A stretch of DNA of 37,515 bases from assembly GCA_964642795.1 (NCBI GenBank), contig CAZXRQ010000011.1, positions 1-37,515 of the forward strand, written 5' to 3'. The notes below the pieces were generated by a model. The model saw nothing but the letters and a program-made list of their open reading frames with translations, was not told the origin of the DNA and did not search any database. Source of the stretch: JAVVVD01 sp964642795 (lineage in GTDB: Bacteria > Bacillota > Clostridia > Christensenellales > CAG-138). A program made the translations under genes and the position numbers. Below are positions 25,639 to 34,299 of this stretch, in pieces; position 1 is the first letter of the stretch; every line of letters starts with the position of its first letter.

Positions 25639-27131
25639 ACGTGGTCAACCAGACCACGGATAGCTTTTCCCGCTACATTTTGACGCTGAGCATCGTCGTT
25701 ATCCTTGTGTTTGTTGCGGGTGCCGTAGCGGTATTCCTGCACATGTTCAAGTCCCGCGAAAGACGGTTTGATAAGGACATCAGCCTGCGGGAGCACATGC
25801 TGGAGCTGCTGGTGCAAAACTCAAGGGCGGCCTTTGCGCTCTTTGAGATCGGCCAAAATGAACCTCTCTTCTATTCAAGCAACTGCGAAAGGATTTTTGG
25901 CGAAGCATGCCACAACCTTGAAAAAACCGGTGCCGGATACCGTATGAGCAGCAGCTCCGATGCGGAAACAGACGCGCTGAAAGAAATCAATCTCCAGATG
26001 ACCGGCTGGGATGGGAAGCACGAATTCCGAAGCACCTTTTTGCGCAATGCTGCCGCCGCAACCCCCGCCTACTTCGAGATTCAGCTTTATCCGGTGGAAA
26101 ACAGCGGGGAGAAGGAGACTTTTGTCGGCATCGCACAGGACGTCACGCCGCTCTATGAGCGGCAGGCCATAGCGGCCGAGGCGCTTGCCATGGCTGAGAA
26201 GGCCAATCAGGCTAAGACGCACTTCCTCTCCAGCATGTCCCACGACATCCGCACGCCCATGAATGCCATTGTGAACATGACAGACTTTGCCCTTGAAAGC
26301 ATCGACGACAGCGTTTTGATCGATTATGTGTTTATGGACACCAAGCGTCTCCAATACGAGGAGGTCAAAGAGGTCGTATACCGTGATATTCTTTCCCGCA
26401 TGGAGAAAAAGCCGTTTGACTATGTGATTGCGGCTGATGACGCGGCGCTCACCTTTGTTCTTGAGTACCGGGACGAGCTTTTTGCAGACATCCCGGTGGT
26501 ATTTGAGGGGATCAATGACGAGGAATTTGCCTATGAAGCCGCCAAAGACCCACTTATCACCGGTATTGTGGAGTTGTTTCCGTTGGAGGAAACCGTCTTT
26601 ATTGCAAGCTGCCTTACTCCTGAAGCGGTTCAGGTAATAGGCATAACGGACGACACCGTGTCCGGGCATGGCTCTACAAAGCAGTTTTTTGCTTGCGAAG
26701 ACAGCTTCCCTGATCTGTCTTTTTCAACGATCAACTGCTCCGAGCTTACCTATGATGAAATCGGACGCGCGGTTGCTCAGTACGGAAGCGATACGATTCT
26801 GATCTATCTGATGATGACCGATGACGTGGAGGGAAATACCTATTCCCATACCGAAGCCACGGAATATGTGGCGGCATGCGCAAATGTGCCGGTGTATAAG
26901 GCGGACGAGCTGGGGCTTGGCGACAGCGTTCTGGGCAACGTTATGACCTCCTACTATGATATGGCTGCCGACGCGGCGTCCATCGTTGTTGCACTGGCCC
27001 AGGGAGCGAGCATCTCAAGCTTCCCCGTTCAAACCGCCTCCTACTATTGCGCGTTTGACAAAGCTGTTATGGACAGATTTGGCATTACAAAGGAGGAAGT
27101 ATCCGCCGCCTGCAGCAGCAAGGTACAGTAA
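25613..27131 (+). pseudogene. Kinase A (TM-PAS-H-box) fused in frame to the sensor domain of another kinase
   Basis: Begins where kinase A is cut: end of the sensor, second membrane helix (RYILTLSIVVILVFVAGAVAVF), a PAS domain, coiled linker and the phosphoacceptor H-box HFLSSMSHDIRTPMNAIV. At about 26310, after MTDFALESIDDS, it switches without a stop into an ABC-type substrate-binding-like domain (YVFMDTKRLQYEEVKEVV..., DIPVVFEGINDEEF), the extracytoplasmic sensor of other hybrid kinases, already missing its first strands. The ATP-binding domain of kinase A is absent. The sensor ends abruptly at CSSKVQ and a stop (27129-27131). This order is not workable as a kinase, so I treat it as a recombined remnant. 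Confidence 0.75.
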
Positions 27132-27208
27132 CGCAGGATAAACTGATCTCCTGTCAGGCGCTGGACGACCGGTTTTATTCACACGCCCCCGGCTTAAGCA
27201 GTGAGGAG

Positions 27209-29023
27209 ATGATAAGCGACCTTCTCAAAAGGGTTCCCAGCGCTGAGGACCGCCGCAAGAGCGAGTCGTTTTTCGACCCGGAAATGGCAAAAATTGCGCT
27301 CGCCAAGGGTGTACCCATGAATTCTGAGGAATACCGCTGCCGCCAAAAGGACGGGCTGCTGCATTGGATCAAAGCAATCAGCAATGTGGAGGCCGACCCG
27401 GAGACAAACGATATTATCTCCTATACCTATCTGAAGGATATTGATAAAGAAAGAAAATGCGCCGTCGCCACCAACAGCGTCATAGACGAGGAGACGGATT
27501 ATGTTCTTCTGGTAAGCACCGTGGCGGACACGTGCATGATCGTATGGGTCAGGGAGAATTACATGGAGGGCAGCGCCAGAATTCAGCCGCTCAGGGATAT
27601 TCCCTTCAGCAGCTCGGCGCTGTATGTGCGGCTTAATACCGTAGCTCCGGAGGACCGGGCGTCGGTTGAACTGATGAGGGATAAATCCGCCATTATGCAA
27701 AGGCTGGAAGATGCGAGCATTGTTACTATCACCTACCGCAGGACGGATCAGGACGGCATGCTGCATCGCAAAAAGGTGCGCGCCTTCTATCTCGACGAAA
27801 CGAAAGAGGACATCATCATCGCCCAGCGGGATATTACCGATCTTTACGAGGAGGAGCAGGAGCAAAGGCGCAAGCTGGAAGCTGCCAGCCGCGCCAAGAG
27901 CGAGTTTCTTTCCCGCATCAGCCATGATATGCGCACGCCGCTCAACGGGATTTTGGGCACCGTATATCTTGCACAGGAAAAGGATGACCCGGCAGAGCTT
28001 AAAAAAGACCTGGAGGCCATCGAAAGCTCCGGGCGGCTTCTGCTTAACCTTGTGAACGACACGCTGGATATGAGCCGGATCGAAAGCGGCAGGATCGAGC
28101 TGCACCCCGAGGTATGCGATGAGAAAAAGCTGTTTGATTCGATTTTTGCCGCAATTCAGCCGAGCCTTGAAAAAAAAGGCCTTCAGCTTCATACGCGCTT
28201 TGTCGGTATCGACTGGAAACGGATGATGTTGGATGCGCCCAGATTGCAGCAGGTATTCCTCAACCTGTTCAGCAACGCCATTAAGTTCACACCGGAAGGC
28301 GGCAGCATCGACTGGATCATGGAATGTCTGGAAGCAACGGACGGTTACGTAATCGACCGGTTTATCGTCCGGGATACCGGCTGCGGGATGAGCGCAGAGT
28401 TCCAAAAGCGGATGTTTGAACCGTTTACGCAGGAAAACCGGGTCAACACTGACCAAACCATGGGCACCGGACTAGGGCTTTCCATTGTAAAAAAGATCGT
28501 TGAGCTGATGGGCGGCACGATCACAGTCAAAAGCGAGGTGGGAAAAGGCACGGAGTTCTGCATAATCCTGCGTCTGCCGGTGGTCTGCTCCCTCAGTGAG
28601 CTGCCAAAAGAGAGCGAGCAAAAGAAAATTTCTTTTTGCGGCAGCCGAATCCTTCTCTGTGAGGACAACTACCTCAACGCAACGATTGCCACAAAGCTGC
28701 TGGAGAGGGTCGACTGCGTAGTGGAATCAGCAAGCAATGGCAGGATCGGTGTGGACAAGTTTGCGGGCAGCAAACCAGGGTATTACGCCGCCATCTTAAT
28801 GGACATTCGAATGCCTGAGCTGGACGGGCTGGACGCGACGAAAGCCATTCGCGCCATGGATCGGTCGGACGCAAAGACCGTTCCCATCATCGCTATGAGC
28901 GCCAACGCCTTTGCGGAGGATGTGAATGACAGTCTTGCAGCGGGGATAAACGTACATCTGAGCAAGCCCATCGAGCCTGAGAAGCTTTATAAAACTCTTG
29001 CAGACCTGATCGACTTGCATTAA
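27209..29023 (+). CDS. Hybrid histidine kinase, soluble C-terminal part (PAS-HisKA-HATPase-REC)
   Basis: 604 residues without a membrane helix: a PAS domain ending in YTYLKDIDKERK, a second sensor/PAS-like region ending QRDITDLYEE, HisKA with the H-box FLSRISHDMRTPLNGILG (His near 237), the ATPase with N-box LFSNAIKF, G1 DTGCGM, G2 GTGLGLS, then a receiver domain with its aspartate in LMDIRMPELDG. All catalytic motifs are intact. PAS-like coding continues upstream in frame to about 27130 (DKLISCQALDDRFYSH), so the N-terminus has been lost. The ATG at 27209 abuts GAGGAG with no spacing; the start is uncertain. It may be an active soluble kinase or the end of a decaying gene. Confidence 0.75.
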   Translation: MISDLLKRVPSAEDRRKSESFFDPEMAKIALAKGVPMNSEEYRCRQKDGLLHWIKAISNVEADPETNDIISYTYLKDIDKERKCAVATNSVIDEETDYVLLVSTVADTCMIVWVRENYMEGSARIQPLRDIPFSSSALYVRLNTVAPEDRASVELMRDKSAIMQRLEDASIVTITYRRTDQDGMLHRKKVRAFYLDETKEDIIIAQRDITDLYEEEQEQRRKLEAASRAKSEFLSRISHDMRTPLNGILGTVYLAQEKDDPAELKKDLEAIESSGRLLLNLVNDTLDMSRIESGRIELHPEVCDEKKLFDSIFAAIQPSLEKKGLQLHTRFVGIDWKRMMLDAPRLQQVFLNLFSNAIKFTPEGGSIDWIMECLEATDGYVIDRFIVRDTGCGMSAEFQKRMFEPFTQENRVNTDQTMGTGLGLSIVKKIVELMGGTITVKSEVGKGTEFCIILRLPVVCSLSELPKESEQKKISFCGSRILLCEDNYLNATIATKLLERVDCVVESASNGRIGVDKFAGSKPGYYAAILMDIRMPELDGLDATKAIRAMDRSDAKTVPIIAMSANAFAEDVNDSLAAGINVHLSKPIEPEKLYKTLADLIDLH

Positions 29024-29090
29024 TCGGCAACAGCCGTTCCCTTTGGTTAGGGTAACAGCCCCGCACGCCTGCCGCCGTTGATAAATACAA

Positions 29091-29119
29091 ACAGCCGGAC
29101 TCGAGAAGAGTCCGGCTGT
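29091..29119. terminator. Terminator between convergent genes
   Basis: ACAGCCGGACTC (29091-29102), loop GAGAA, GAGTCCGGCTGT (29108-29119): a perfect 12-bp stem. The minus strand continues TTGTATTTATC, a usable U-tract for the lipoprotein gene; the plus side (GCTTTG) is weaker but may stop the kinase transcript. Confidence 0.8.
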
Positions 29120-29143
29120 GCTTTGCCTATGCTGCTTCAAACG

Positions 29144-30097
29144 TCAGCCCGCGTAGGGCAGCGTCTCAAAACAGTCGTATTCGGGGATGCCGTTTATGAG
29201 GTAGCCCCAGTCATCGGTATTTGGAGTAAGCTCGATATAGCCCATATTGCCGCCGCCATCGGTAAACCATACGCGCGAACAGCCGTCCGAGGCGGTAACG
29301 GTAAGCGTTGCGCCTGCATCAAGCGTTCCGGCGGTTTCCGTGCTCTCGTCGAGGAAGGTCACTGGGATGGCCGAAGCTACGGTCAGCACGCTCTCGTTTG
29401 CGGAGAGATCCCATATGGTATCGACTACAGGGCCCATGCTGCCGTCCTCCTTATACTGATACGGGCGATAGCCGCCATAGGAGCCCAGCATATCTATCAC
29501 GCTGTCGATTTTAAGCATGTCGCCGTCAAAAGCGCCAATGCTGCCATCGAGATAGGAGCCGTCCGCGCAGCCGTAGGTACGATCTTCACCCGTGAACTCC
29601 ACAGGACCAAAGGCGCCGCTCGCATAGCGCCATGCATAGGTGATGTAATCGTCGGAGCCGGTGTCGCCGGTTACATATATCTCGGGCAGGCCGTCGCCGT
29701 CAAGGTCGCACAGCCACATATCGACTCTGTCCTCGGTTATGTATGTCTCCATGGCATAATCCGCCTGTCCGCCGCCGAACGTTACGCTTACGCCATAGGG
29801 AGCGTGTTCGTCGGTACCGGTGCGGGAGAGCATAAAGGTATCAGAAGTACCGTCACCGTCAAGATCGCAGGAATACAGCTGGGCAGCTTCAAGCTCCACC
29901 GGGGTATAAGGCTCCGCCTCCACCGGTATGCCCGCAGATCCGGAAGTCTCGTCAGGGCTGTCGCTCGGGGTCGCGGTGCCCGTGTCCGTAGCTGCCGGGG
30001 TCTCCTCTGCGGATTGGTCGGGGGGCATAATCTGCGTGCAGCCAAAAAGCGAAATGACCATGGCCGCGGCTAAAAGCATTATCGCAAGTTTTTTCAT
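29144..30097 (-). CDS. Lipoprotein with DxDGDG repeats and SH3-like tail
   Basis: 317-residue lipoprotein: signal peptide with lipobox SLFGC (Cys20), then a long Thr/Ser/Asp/Pro/Glu-rich linker (to about 65). Two repeats with calcium-loop motifs follow (LYSCDLDGDGTSDTFML and LCDLDGDGLPEIYV), as in FG-GAP/VCBS-type integrin-like blades. The C-terminal part (AIPVTFLDESTETAGTLDAGATLTVT...) resembles a bacterial SH3 domain. Likely anchored on the outer membrane face, binding Ca2+ or wall polymers; ligand unknown. Start at 30097 follows AAGGAG. The leader contains two hairpins. Confidence 0.82.
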   Translation of the reverse strand: MKKLAIMLLAAAMVISLFGCTQIMPPDQSAEETPAATDTGTATPSDSPDETSGSAGIPVEAEPYTPVELEAAQLYSCDLDGDGTSDTFMLSRTGTDEHAPYGVSVTFGGGQADYAMETYITEDRVDMWLCDLDGDGLPEIYVTGDTGSDDYITYAWRYASGAFGPVEFTGEDRTYGCADGSYLDGSIGAFDGDMLKIDSVIDMLGSYGGYRPYQYKEDGSMGPVVDTIWDLSANESVLTVASAIPVTFLDESTETAGTLDAGATLTVTASDGCSRVWFTDGGGNMGYIELTPNTDDWGYLINGIPEYDCFETLPYAG

Positions 30098-30110
30098 AAA
30101 TACTCCTTCT

Positions 30111-30190
30111 CCGGCACATTCGGGGTTTCCCCCACGCCGGGCAAAAAATACGCCTGTGACAGAAAACGCTTCGGAGCGTCTATATCACAG
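30111..30190 (-). promoter_or_regulatory. Structured leader of the lipoprotein gene
   Basis: Two nested hairpins in the predicted 5' leader: CTGTGA/TCACAG (30154-30190) enclosing ACGCT-TCGG-AGCGT, and CCGGC/GCCGG (30111-30140) enclosing GGGG-TTT-CCCC just before the ribosome binding site. I recognise no riboswitch family. Confidence 0.5.
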
Positions 30191-30199
30191 CCGCAGCTT

Positions 30200-30227
30200 A
30201 TAATACTACTTCTTCGCAAAATGTAAA
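30200..30227 (-). promoter_or_regulatory. Promoter of the lipoprotein gene
   Basis: Minus strand TTTACA (30227-30222), 16-base spacer, TATTAT (30205-30200). Predicted start near 30193. Confidence 0.55.
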
Positions 30228-30603
30228 TAGGGGGTATATGGATAACGAGAGGGCTTTTCAGTTTGTTTACGCAGCGTTCATAAATCGCGTTAACGCAAGA
30301 TGAATGACTGGCTGATACTAACGGCGCTGTGGGCGCATAGCCCGCTCACGTTAAAGCAGCTTTACGATAGCAAAGATACGAAGTACGCTGGGGAAAGCAC
30401 GCCGGTATATCCACCCCCGGGCACATTACGGTACCTTGACTTCTATGCGCACACGAGGAAAGTTGGCCGCCGGACAGCGTTTACAGAAGCAACGGCGGCG
30501 GATGGAAACGGATGCTCCGACTACAACAATGCCATATCCATCGCCACCTCCCATCAGAACGAAACGGCGCCGACGGAACGCTTACCGGCAATATAATCTA
30601 AAC

Positions 30604-30688
30604 GGCAAAAGCCCCGTATCTACACGCAAATAGCCGTCCCAAGCGCTTGGCCTGATACCGCCGCGCGCGGCGCGGGAGGGCTTTTGCC
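30604..30688. repeat. Large inverted repeat enclosing palindromes; candidate structured RNA
   Basis: Outer arms GGCAAAAGCCC (30604-30614) and GGGCTTTTGCC (30678-30688) are exact complements. Inside, GTATC/GATAC (30616-30620 with 30654-30658) enclose the palindrome CCAAGCGCTTGG (30639-30650), and a second palindrome GCCGCGCGCGGC lies at 30660-30671. Either strand could fold into a closed multi-branch structure. It lies about 275 bases before the phosphate transporter, in an 867-base region with no other supported gene. Confidence 0.65.
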
Positions 30689-30964
30689 AGTGTTCACACA
30701 CATAACTGCTGCATGAATTTTGCCTTACTATGTGCAGCGCCCCTTGTAACCATCCCCATAAACCAATATAATACAAAATAGTGTATGGCATATAATAGCT
30801 CTTTTTAGCAAACCGTGGCTGTTCCCGTATGCTCCCATCAATCGCTGTTCCCTCCATGCCGTTTTTGTCAACGGCTGGCCATGGGCTTTGCCGGTACGAT
30901 CCGGCAATTTGCCTGTCGTTTCGCAGGCAGGCACAGCGAGCTTGATCGATTGGAGGAAAACGCC

Positions 30965-32767
30965 TTGTCCCTTTCAGACTGGATGAACATAGTCGGCGGC
31001 ATCGGCCTGTTCCTGTACGGAATGAATTTGATGGGCACCTCCATCGAAAAGTTTGCAGGCTCCGGGCTTGAGAAAACGCTGGAGAAGCTCACCAGCAACC
31101 GTTACAAGGGCCTGTTGCTGGGCGCGGGCGTTACTGCGGTCATCCAGAGCTCCTCCGCTACCTCGATAATGGTAGTAGGCTTTATCAACGCCGGCATCAT
31201 GAAGCTGACCCAGGGCGTTGCGGTGATGATGGGCGCAAACATCGGCACCACCATCACAGGACAGATCCTGCGACTGGGTGACCTTTCCGAAAGCGCGGCG
31301 CTTTCCTTTTTATCGCCCTCCATACTTGCGGCGCTCTGCGTTGCAGTAGGCGCGTTCATCCGCCTGTTGGCGCACCGGGAAAAGAAGAAGCTCTTTGCCT
31401 CGGTAATCATCGGCTTCGGTACGCTGTTCATGGGTATGTCCATGATCGAAAGCGGGATCGAACCGCTTAAAACCTCGGAGACTGTACAGCAAATTTTCCA
31501 TCTGTTCCAAAACCCGCTGTTGGGGATGCTGCTGGGCGTCGTGGTGGTTTCGGTGCTGCAAAGCTCCTCCGCCTCCGTCGGTATGCTGCAGGCGGTCTCC
31601 GTTACCGGCGGCCTGACCTTTGCCGCCGCCGCCCCCATCGTACTGGGCATGAACATAGGTAAATTCGTTCCCGTCATCATGGCCAGCGCCGGCACCAGCA
31701 AGAAGGCCAAGCGAGCCGTTTTGATCAATATGATGATCTGCCTTTTCGGTGCGTTGATTTTCCTTGTCGCCATGTATCTTTACCAGTATCTTTTCGGCTT
31801 TTCCTTCTGGGACAAGGTCGTAAACCGCGGCGCCATCGCGGACTTTAACACCATATTTAACGTTGTTACCACCGTCATCATGTTCCCGCTGTGCAACAAG
31901 ATGGTGGAGCTGTCCGGCAAAATTCTGCGCGACGATGGCGCTTCCAAAACTGAAAAGGAGCTGGCGCGACTGGATAACCACTTTCTGCCGACCCCTGCCG
32001 TGGCGCTTCAGCAGGCTCAGCGAGTGGTTTCCGCAATGGCGGAAACCTGCCGCGACAACTACCTTCTTTCCATCAGCCTGATCACAAAATACGACCGCGG
32101 CTGTCAGGAGAAGCTGGAGGAAAACGAAAGCTTTTTGGATAAGAGCGAAACCGCTTTGGGCGATTACATAACGCAGATCAATTCCCGTGAGCTGGATAAC
32201 AGCATGGCGCGCGTCTCCAGGGAGATTGCTCTTGCCGTATGCGATTTTGAGCGTATCGGCGACTATTGCGTAAACATAGCTGAGATCGCGCTGTATAACG
32301 GCGATCATTCCCTTGAATTCTCCGATGACTGTAAACGGGAGCTGGATTATCTGTTCCGGGCGGTGCACGAGATACTGGATCTGACTTACCGTACCTACCG
32401 TGATACCGATTACGAAACCGCCATCCAGGTAGAACCCTTGGAGGAAACCGTGGATTCGCTGCTGGAAATTCTAAAGCAGCGCCATACCGAACGGTTGGAG
32501 CGCGGGGAGTGCGACGCCCGGCGCGGGATCTCCCTGATGGATCTTTTCGGCAACCTGGAACGGATATCGGATCACTGCTCCAACATTGCTATCCACGCCC
32601 TGCAGCGCCTATCGGAGCGCGACGATTTTGACGCCCACTTTGAGCGCAATCAGATGCATCGCGGAACCACAGAACGCTACCAGCTTCTGTTTGAGGCCAA
32701 CCGCGCCAACTATATCGAGCCTCTGCTGCGCGAAGGGGCCGTCGATCTATCGGCGTCAGCTGAATAG
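30965..32767 (+). CDS. Na+/phosphate symporter with PhoU-like domain
   Basis: 600-residue NptA/YjbB-type Na/Pi cotransporter. The membrane half has the two inverted repeats each with the substrate motif QSSSA (VIQSSSATS and VLQSSSASV) and GANIGTT/GMNIGK. After about residue 350 comes a helical cytoplasmic PhoU-like domain (repeats ACDFERIGDYCVNIAE and GNLERISDHCSNIAI). Imports or exports phosphate by Na+ coupling. The start is the TTG at 30965, 8 bases after GGAGG; the frame opens at 30815 but that extension is hydrophilic, Cys-rich and unlike the family. The usual pho regulators are not adjacent. Confidence 0.93.
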   Translation: MSLSDWMNIVGGIGLFLYGMNLMGTSIEKFAGSGLEKTLEKLTSNRYKGLLLGAGVTAVIQSSSATSIMVVGFINAGIMKLTQGVAVMMGANIGTTITGQILRLGDLSESAALSFLSPSILAALCVAVGAFIRLLAHREKKKLFASVIIGFGTLFMGMSMIESGIEPLKTSETVQQIFHLFQNPLLGMLLGVVVVSVLQSSSASVGMLQAVSVTGGLTFAAAAPIVLGMNIGKFVPVIMASAGTSKKAKRAVLINMMICLFGALIFLVAMYLYQYLFGFSFWDKVVNRGAIADFNTIFNVVTTVIMFPLCNKMVELSGKILRDDGASKTEKELARLDNHFLPTPAVALQQAQRVVSAMAETCRDNYLLSISLITKYDRGCQEKLEENESFLDKSETALGDYITQINSRELDNSMARVSREIALAVCDFERIGDYCVNIAEIALYNGDHSLEFSDDCKRELDYLFRAVHEILDLTYRTYRDTDYETAIQVEPLEETVDSLLEILKQRHTERLERGECDARRGISLMDLFGNLERISDHCSNIAIHALQRLSERDDFDAHFERNQMHRGTTERYQLLFEANRANYIEPLLREGAVDLSASAE

Positions 32768-33157
32768 CGCTGCAAACAGGACGCAGTGATTTTTTGCAGC
32801 AGCTCCTATCGCCCATTCACCTATTGGCAAAAAAGGAAAACAGTATAAATTTATTTCCGGCTTTATGATCCACGGATTCGGGCACGGCATAGGCAGCTTC
32901 CCTGTCTACCCTTATCTATTGGGTAAAGCCGCCGTTTCTCCGAAATCCCCGTAAGAAAGCAAAATGCTGCCAATTCTGTGTATAAGCTTTATCATACAGC
33001 TTTCAAGCGTACCGGGCCGTGCGGCGCAACGTTCCCGCAAGGCTGCTTCCGCCGGCATCCAATATATGCAGTCCCTTCGCCATTGGAATGAATTGAGCAG
33101 TTTCCGCAGGCTGCCTGAAAAATGGGCACATTCGCATATCTGCCCAATTCTCTTTCC
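32768..33157. other. Intergenic region
   Basis: About 390 bases with no supported gene. GCTGCAAA pairs with TTTGCAGC across 32769-32799 with a T-run in the loop, a weak terminator candidate for the transporter. Confidence 0.4.
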
Positions 33158-33185
33158 TTGATATGAAGGGCGTCGCAGGTATAAT
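33158..33185 (+). promoter_or_regulatory. Promoter of the hxlR-tetR pair
   Basis: TTGATA (33158-33163), 16-base spacer, perfect TATAAT (33180-33185). Predicted start near 33192, giving a leader of about 58 bases to the first regulator. Confidence 0.75.
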
Positions 33186-33249
33186 ATGATACATATAGAG
33201 CTGTAAAAGCAACATAGTTACCTGTGGGAAACCATAAAAGGAGTTGCGT

Positions 33250-33564
33250 ATGAACGTGTTAAGCCAAACCACCTCGCCCGCCAACATACTCGACATTTTG
33301 GACGGGCGCAGGGCGCAGATAATTTTTGCACTGATGGAGGGGACGCAGCGCTTTGGCCAGCTGCGCGTCAGCACCGGCCTTTCGCAAAAGACGCTCTCAG
33401 CAAATCTGCATGTGCTGGAATCGGCGGGACTGCTGGTACGCAAGGTTTATGCCGAGGTGCCGCTCCGGGTGGAATACACGCTGACAGAAAACGGATACAG
33501 CCTTCGAAGCATACTGGATACGCTCGGCCGCTGGAGTGAGGAACACTTTTTGATCGTGCATTAA
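33250..33564 (+). CDS. HxlR-family transcriptional regulator
   Basis: 104-residue winged-helix regulator. HxlR family features: GRRAQIIFALMEGTQRFGQLRVSTGLSQKTLSANLHVLESAGLL (helix-turn-helix) and the wing with VEYTLTENGYSLRSILDTLGRW. HxlR proteins often answer to aldehydes, redox or thiol stress; this one lacks the N-terminal cysteine common in such sensors. Start at 33250 follows AAGGAG. Followed after 18 bases by a TetR gene on the same transcript. Confidence 0.9.
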   Translation: MNVLSQTTSPANILDILDGRRAQIIFALMEGTQRFGQLRVSTGLSQKTLSANLHVLESAGLLVRKVYAEVPLRVEYTLTENGYSLRSILDTLGRWSEEHFLIVH

Positions 33565-33582
33565 CTGACGGAGGGGGAAAGC

Positions 33583-34161
33583 ATGGCACAGTTTACCAAA
33601 AAGGCTATCATCGCGGGATTTTTGGAGCTGCTGAACGAGCGGCCATTCGACAAGATCACCGTTGTGGACGTAGCAAGCCGCTGCGAGATCAACCGCAATA
33701 CGTTTTACTATTACTATGAAGATCTCTATGCGCTGGTGGACGACATACTGCACATCGAAACGCAGAAGATACTCGACATGCGCATCACCTGCGACTCTTG
33801 GGCAGACGCGTTTACGCTGGTAACCGAGTTTGATCGGAAGAACAAGCGCGCCGTATATCACCTGTATCATTCTCCCAACTGGCAAAACCTGGAAAAGCAT
33901 CTGTACGACATCATCCTAAGCGGCATGACCGCCGTTATGGAGAACGAGGCGAAGGACACGGGCGCAAGCGCGGAGGACATACGCGATCTTGCGATCTTTT
34001 ACACCAGCGCCATGCTCGGCGTCATGTCCCAATGGCTCAGAAACGATATGAAATACGACGCCGACGGCTATATTGCAAACATCAGCAGACTTCTTGAAGG
34101 GAACGCACGCGCCTCGCTTATACGGAGCGGAGCGCGCAGCGTTTCGCAGCCGCGAGATTAG
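33583..34161 (+). CDS. TetR-family transcriptional regulator
   Basis: 192-residue one-domain-plus-ligand regulator. The N-terminal helix-turn-helix reads FDKITVVDVASRCEINRNTFYYYYEDLYALVDDIL; the rest is the helical ligand-binding and dimerisation region of the TetR_C/DhaS-like kind. Start follows GAGGGGGAAAGC. It is the last gene before a strong terminator; beyond that lies the radical SAM cassette, which it may control together with the HxlR protein (inference from position). Confidence 0.9.
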   Translation: MAQFTKKAIIAGFLELLNERPFDKITVVDVASRCEINRNTFYYYYEDLYALVDDILHIETQKILDMRITCDSWADAFTLVTEFDRKNKRAVYHLYHSPNWQNLEKHLYDIILSGMTAVMENEAKDTGASAEDIRDLAIFYTSAMLGVMSQWLRNDMKYDADGYIANISRLLEGNARASLIRSGARSVSQPRD

Positions 34162-34201
34162 GCTAACAGGACGATCTGCCCAAAGTTTGATCATTTGTTG
34201 G

Positions 34202-34235
34202 GCGCTGCACGAGTTTTGTGCAGCGCGCTTTTTTT
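34202..34235 (+). terminator. Terminator after the tetR gene
   Basis: GCGCTGCAC (34202-34210), loop GAGTTTT, GTGCAGCGC (34218-34226), then GCTTTTTTT. Strong intrinsic terminator; separates the regulators from the radical SAM cassette. Confidence 0.92.
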
Positions 34236-34238
34236 GCC

Positions 34239-34278
34239 CATGTCAAGGCGCTGTCGAAATTGATAACATCATGTCAAG
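34239..34278 (+). promoter_or_regulatory. Direct repeats upstream of the radical SAM gene (candidate operator)
   Basis: CATGTCAAG occurs at 34239-34247 and again at 34270-34278, exactly 31 bases apart, about three helical turns. They sit between the terminator and the ribosome binding site of the radical SAM gene, where its promoter must be. Confidence 0.5.
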
Positions 34279-34299
34279 AAAAAGCAGGAGGCAGCAACC

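Noticed and set aside
27194..28456. Minus-strand reading frame of 420 codons
   Set aside because: Antisense to the hybrid kinase, whose catalytic motifs are intact on the plus strand.
30300..30596. Plus-strand 98-codon frame
   Set aside because: No ribosome binding site, no recognisable domain, and composition is not protein-like.
31310..32368. Minus-strand reading frame of 352 codons
   Set aside because: Antisense to the Na/Pi symporter; no family features.
34236..34299. SAM riboswitch ahead of the radical SAM-metK cassette
   Set aside because: The space after the terminator is about 60 bases and shows none of the SAM riboswitch cores; too short for SAM-I.
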